A stretch of 64,000 nt of DNA from Fennellomyces sp. T-0311. Lineage: Eukaryota > Mucoromycota > Mucoromycetes > Mucorales > Lichtheimiaceae. Positions within the stretch are counted from its first letter, which is position 1, and each line of letters begins with the position of its first letter. Location of the stretch: contig JALLLT010000016.1 of the NCBI GenBank assembly GCA_025266875.1, forward strand, positions 744,001 to 808,000, given 5' to 3'. The notes beneath the pieces were generated by a model. The model saw only the letters and a list, made by a program, of their open reading frames with translations. It was not told the DNA's origin and ran no database searches. Both the position numbers and the translations under genes were made by a program. Positions 60,330-64,000 of the stretch are shown piece after piece.

Positions 60330-61260
60330 TCGGATGATGGGCACCAACCTTGCATTAATTTTCGGTTTCAAGAACCATCATCTCCTTCAACAACCGCCAC
60401 AGAATGGACAGCTGATGCTCATCGTAACGATATTTGCATTGAATGACCGTCTTTCTCCACAAAAGATCAGAGGTCATTTGAATGCGCTGCAGCAAACAGG
60501 GGCACTGTCGATGTGCACTTCATACCGACCTTCTCTTCTTCTTGGACATTGGGCTTCGCCTTTGACTGGCCAGATGATTGTATTTTCTTCAACTAGCTCA
60601 GGCCTGAGACTGTGGTTCTCCTTATAAACTGCAAAGGCACCAAACATCACCAACATCGGCTTATGCCCAGTTTGGTTGACGACAGCGACTGGGACATAGT
60701 ACGTCCGTCTGGCGTGATGGTCTAAATGACAGTACGACTCATCAAGAAATACTTCCGGTTGGATAGGTAGCTCATTACGATTCAGATTGTCCAAGCGTCT
60801 TTCCGGATATGTCTTCCTGTAATTGACGATGACTTCGCTGTCATGAAGGATGTTTTGCCTTTCCCATCCCATAATGAAGTTCAGCAAGCTTCAAATCCTC
60901 TTTTACAACCGAGAGAGATGGTACATCAAATCCTTGATCCTCGAGGTGCATGCGGATATGCTTTGCTGTGGCTGGCTGACCGGTCTTGGTTTATTCTACC
61001 ATGAAACTTTAAATTTCAACGACGTACTCATCCGATACCTTTCTCAGGTGACCCAGCTTCTTACTTTCATCTGGCAAATTCATGCCATTAGAAAGGGTAA
61101 TGTTTCTTCCCGCCGTCGTGTCTTCAATGTCAAAGAGGTCCTGCAATACCTTGCGCGGGGAGCCGTTGATATTGATGTTTCCGAGTCTTCTGTGCTCACT
61201 TTTGTTATCGATGAGCGATAGTAAATGAAGTCCATTAATTTTTGTACTGCGCGCTTGAGT
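60330..61260 (-). pseudogene. DDE transposase (IS630/Tc1-like superfamily), frameshifted
   Basis: Minus-strand frames read SPRKVLQDLFDIEDTTAGRN, HIRMHLEDQGFDVPSLSVVK, then after a frameshift near 60855 NILHDSEVIVNYRKTYPERR, EVFLDESYCHLDHHARRTYY (first catalytic Asp in FLDESYC), VVNQTGHKPMLVMFGAFAVY and NTIIWPVKGEAQCPRRREGR. The frame then breaks; the second and third catalytic residues are not seen in frame. It lies inside or beside the decayed element at 58.2-61.35 kb, so it probably inserted there. Confidence 0.7.
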
Positions 61261-62263
61261 GCGGTTTTAATTTGGGTGATCCCATTGTATGCAACGAAGT
61301 GTAGGTCAAACGGAAGCGACGCGTGTCAGGAACACGGAAATCGCAGTCTTAAGGTAGAAAAATGACATCACGAGGAAGGTCTATTAATGAGCACTTTTCG
61401 CACCCAATATATTGTGTACATTTTTTCTGGCTTATCTTTAATATTATAAGCTTACATGATCTACAGCTTTTCCTTTCCTTTTAGACGACAATGAACGATC
61501 ATAACCTTAATGCTGATACACACCTACGCTCCTTAGCGACAAAGACCAGTAATCTTTCTTATACCGTCACGTGAAATGTTCAAATAGATACTGACTTCTT
61601 TTGGTTTGTCTGTTGCCTTTTGGTACGGCTTCTGATTGATAGGATGTAAAATGGATTTTAAAGCTTCGAAAAAAAGGGTTTTTCCCTTTTGTCTTTTAAG
61701 GAGCGACTATTTATACTTTTTAAGAATCAATTAATGAACGGAAACACAGCTCGGATCAGATAGGAGGCTTGACGTAGACATGATACAATGGCAAATAAAA
61801 GGGAAGTTGGGCTGGAGAATAGTATGAGGAGATTTTCATGAGGCGGAAACTCAAGAGAGGAGCACGATGCTAATGATGATTAGCATGAGCAGCTGAATAA
61901 ACTAGTAATATTTAGCATATATCAATCGGATCAAAGGAAAAGGAACGTATTGGAGAGGCCCAGTCATAGAGTTCCAGAGGCTGGACGAGATATACAACAC
62001 AAAGTGACAATACCACATGCTGCAATAAAGCGAAGTGAAGAATCAAGTCAGTTTCGAAGAAGAAGAATGGTGGCGCCAAATTCCACTTCAGCTATTATCA
62101 CAGCTGGAAAGTATGTCAAGTAGCAACAGTTTCAGAGGAATAAAAAATAATAAGGGAAAAGTTGCGTAACCATGCTTTAACAGGTGCATTTTTTGTGATT
62201 GTTCAGTGCGTTCTGGGCGGCATAAAATTCTCACTGAATATCGGTAAATCTTGATTTCTATGT
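61261..62263. other. Gap with a short element-like motif
   Basis: At about 61300-61335 the minus strand encodes RVPDTRRFRL, close to RRVPDTKRFRL of the ORFs at 29.8 and 30.4 kb. The rest is A+T rich without supported features. Confidence 0.4.
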
Positions 62264-62750
62264 TTAGGTCTAAAGCTGTTATTTATTTCTGAGAGTTATT
62301 AGACCTACTCCTATCAGTAAAAGGTTTCTCCCTTGCGGTACATATGTGTTGGTTAAATATTATAAAAGATTGGAGGATCCATGCTTAAAAAACATAATGG
62401 CGAAAAAAAGAAGGTCTGTGTGGCAAAAAATAGTAGATATTGAGAATGAACCTGTCATATAAACTGAGAAACCTGCATGACCGCACGTGTCATGTATGAA
62501 TTCCTCTAGGGGGAATCAGGTAGGTTTTCATAGCCTTCGTCGTTCGGGTGGATCAGGTTGTCAATTTCGTGAAAAACTCGTAGCAGCGCTGGCCAAACTT
62601 TCTCCCATTTGTCGCGGGTAAGACCGACATCTGTACACGGGAGGCGGTTCATGATATAGTCGATGGGATGTGTGTCAGCGTCGAGCTCTGGCATACTTCC
62701 AAAGGTGTACTTTAGTTCTTGACAGTCTGGTGGGTTGTACGTCGGTGAAA
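62264..62750 (-). mobile_element. LINE-like end, copy F (coding remnant plus tail)
   Basis: The minus-strand frame 62694-62506 reads DADTHPIDYIMNRLPCTDVG and WEKVWPALLRVFHEIDNLIH. It is followed by a tail with taccgcaagggagaaacctt, ataggagtaggtctaataac and an end ctttagacctaaac. It matches copies B and G, but the zinc-finger segment of copy B is missing between PPDC and QELKYTFG. Confidence 0.65.
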
Positions 62751-62769
62751 GACAGTGGGGTCACCAGTT

Positions 62770-63242
62770 GATTAGCCGATGCCTATCATTCGTTGTTGAT
62801 TCCAGGTAAAGTATTGGATCAATTGTTCGTGTCCGTCATAAGCAGCGAACTCCTGCCGCGTTCAAATGCTGGACTGCTACGAGGCAAATGGAAGAGGGCA
62901 TGGCCCGCACTGATTCATGTGCTACGCAAGATCGACTACCTGAGTCACCCAACTGCTGAGGTCGGAGAAGAAGAACCAGCCCCGGAAGTCGCCTTACAAG
63001 CCCCTACTGACCACCCATAACTCAACGCACATGATATGTGTGATGGTATCTATCATAGCATTATCTCCCACTAAAATCCCAAGCACCTCGCCACTATTTT
63101 TTCAAATCCGACCTGTCTTTTTTCTCCCTAAAGGGATTTTTTCAGACATGGTTGTACTATTCTTCGTACCGCAAGGAAGTGACCTTATGCCTATAGGAGC
63201 AGGTCAATCATATTCCGCCAAATAAATATACATTTTCAACTA
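62770..63242 (+). mobile_element. LINE-like end, copy G (coding remnant plus tail)
   Basis: The frame 62793-63020 contains LLPRSNAGLLRGKWKRAWPA and HVLRKIDYLSHP, homologous to copies B and F. The tail has cgacctgtcttttttctccc, tcagacatgg, taccgcaaggaagtgacctt, ataggagcaggtcaatcata and the end tacattttcaacta. It is head-to-head with copy F, about 20 bases away. Confidence 0.65.
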
Positions 63243-63639
63243 AGCAGCAAACTGTTTTGGAGGCTTTGGCTCTTGTTTCAAACACTTCATCTCGCTTGCT
63301 GTCGGTCACTGCTTGAACCGGGTCCTTTGATGGACTTGGCTCACTCTGCAGCCTTTTGAGTTTTTTGTTGATCGGGTTGCTCGTTATGAATTGTCGCCAT
63401 TGGCGATTTTATGTTTATGATCTTATGAAGCTCAGTGAACTCCTCTACTATATTCGTTTTAAAGGATATTTCACTATCTTACTCTTGGATATATGTTAGG
63501 TAATTCCTCGTTATATCAGTGCTAGTAGTACTTATCACATTTCGCGTGGAACACAGCTTAAATGGGGCAAGAGCACAAGGTGAATAATAAAACATACGCT
63601 TTATTTGCTTGTACGTAGGCGGTATGACAAGCATGCGCT
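63243..63639. other. Gap downstream of the aldo-keto reductase
   Basis: A+T-rich sequence with no supported gene. It should include the 3' untranslated region of the reductase. Confidence 0.3.
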
Positions 63640-64000
63640 CTAATCTTTGCCGAACAAAAACTCCTCTTTCTTCCAAGAAGTTGGGATAATCAAACGTTTG
63701 GAATCGGATACAGCTACCAACGAGTTGAGTTTATCAAAATCGGCCTGCTCCAGTTTGACATCGTGGAAGTTTTCAATGATACGGGAGTCAGTGACAGATT
63801 TAGGAATCACAGATGTGCCGCGTTGAACGCCCCATGACAAAAGGATTTGCGCCGGTGTAGCGTTGTACTTTTTGCTAATTTCAGCCTAATTAAAAGACAG
63901 TACAGTTACGCATAGGGTCATAACGCAGAGCAAAAGAGAAGGCCATCTTACGACTGTGTTATCTTTCAGCAGCGGAGAGTCGGTGCTGCCAAGCAGTGAC
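63640..64000 (-). CDS. Aldo-keto reductase, C-terminal part (5' end beyond window)
   Basis: Two exons are visible (64000-63952 and 63885-63640), joined in phase across a 66-base intron. They read [15 protein letters not shown] then [40 protein letters not shown], and end [16 protein letters not shown]. The phrase [14 protein letters not shown] is the conserved NADPH-binding region of the aldo-keto reductase fold (yeast Gcy1/Ypr1-like). These enzymes reduce aldehydes and ketones with NADPH in the cytosol. The catalytic Asp, Tyr, Lys and His lie outside the window. Confidence 0.9.

Overview
The window is nuclear DNA of a filamentous fungus. The best guess is Mucoromycota (Mucorales-like); the species cannot be named. 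Housekeeping genes are interrupted by very short spliceosomal introns (about 50-65 bases, GT...AG, with two likely GC-AG cases). The proteins are fungal in type: Rho1 GEF with a CNH domain, a Dia2/Pof3-type TPR-F-box-LRR protein, Rad26, Elf1, Gpn3 and Rps16. Gaps between genes are A+T rich and hold decayed Tc1/IS630-type DDE transposases and retroelement ends.

Layout. 1-25.2 kb: 3' end of a Rho1 GEF (+); a 4-kb gap; an 880-residue FYVE-domain protein (+), convergent with a valyl-tRNA synthetase (-); an unrecognised multi-exon gene (-); a second, broken copy of part of that gene 5-6 kb further on; a small two-exon gene (+); a low-complexity protein ending in a Bni4-like domain (-); and the GPN-loop GTPase Gpn3 (-), whose start codon appears to be split by an intron. 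26.5-31.7 kb: a composite mobile element with near-identical ~1-kb terminal inverted repeats, plus a third internal copy that makes a large palindrome. 31.7-36.7 kb: a LINE 3' end, a dead Tc1-like transposase and a damaged F-box/LRR locus. 36.7-46.1 kb: a compact gene block with adenylate kinase (+), Rad26/CSB (+), Elf1 (-) and the Dia2/Pof3-type F-box protein (-). 46.5-55.0 kb: a dead ORF cluster, a LINE tail, ribosomal protein S16 (-) and a large unrecognised protein gene (-). 57-63.3 kb: nested mobile debris with Tc1-like and other DDE transposase remnants, LINE 3' tails (one with a perfect 14-bp target duplication) and a stray aldo-keto reductase exon fragment. The 3' end of an apparently intact aldo-keto reductase gene (-) closes the window.

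Genes that may work together. Rad26 and Elf1 are convergent, with only 86 bases between their stop codons. Both act on RNA polymerase II in transcription-coupled repair. The Dia2/Pof3-type replisome ubiquitin-ligase subunit lies directly upstream of Elf1 on the same strand. The other genes look like independent housekeeping genes. No CRISPR array, rRNA gene, convincing tRNA gene or biosynthetic cluster was seen. All exon boundaries come from reading frame, splice signals and family conservation, not from RNA data.
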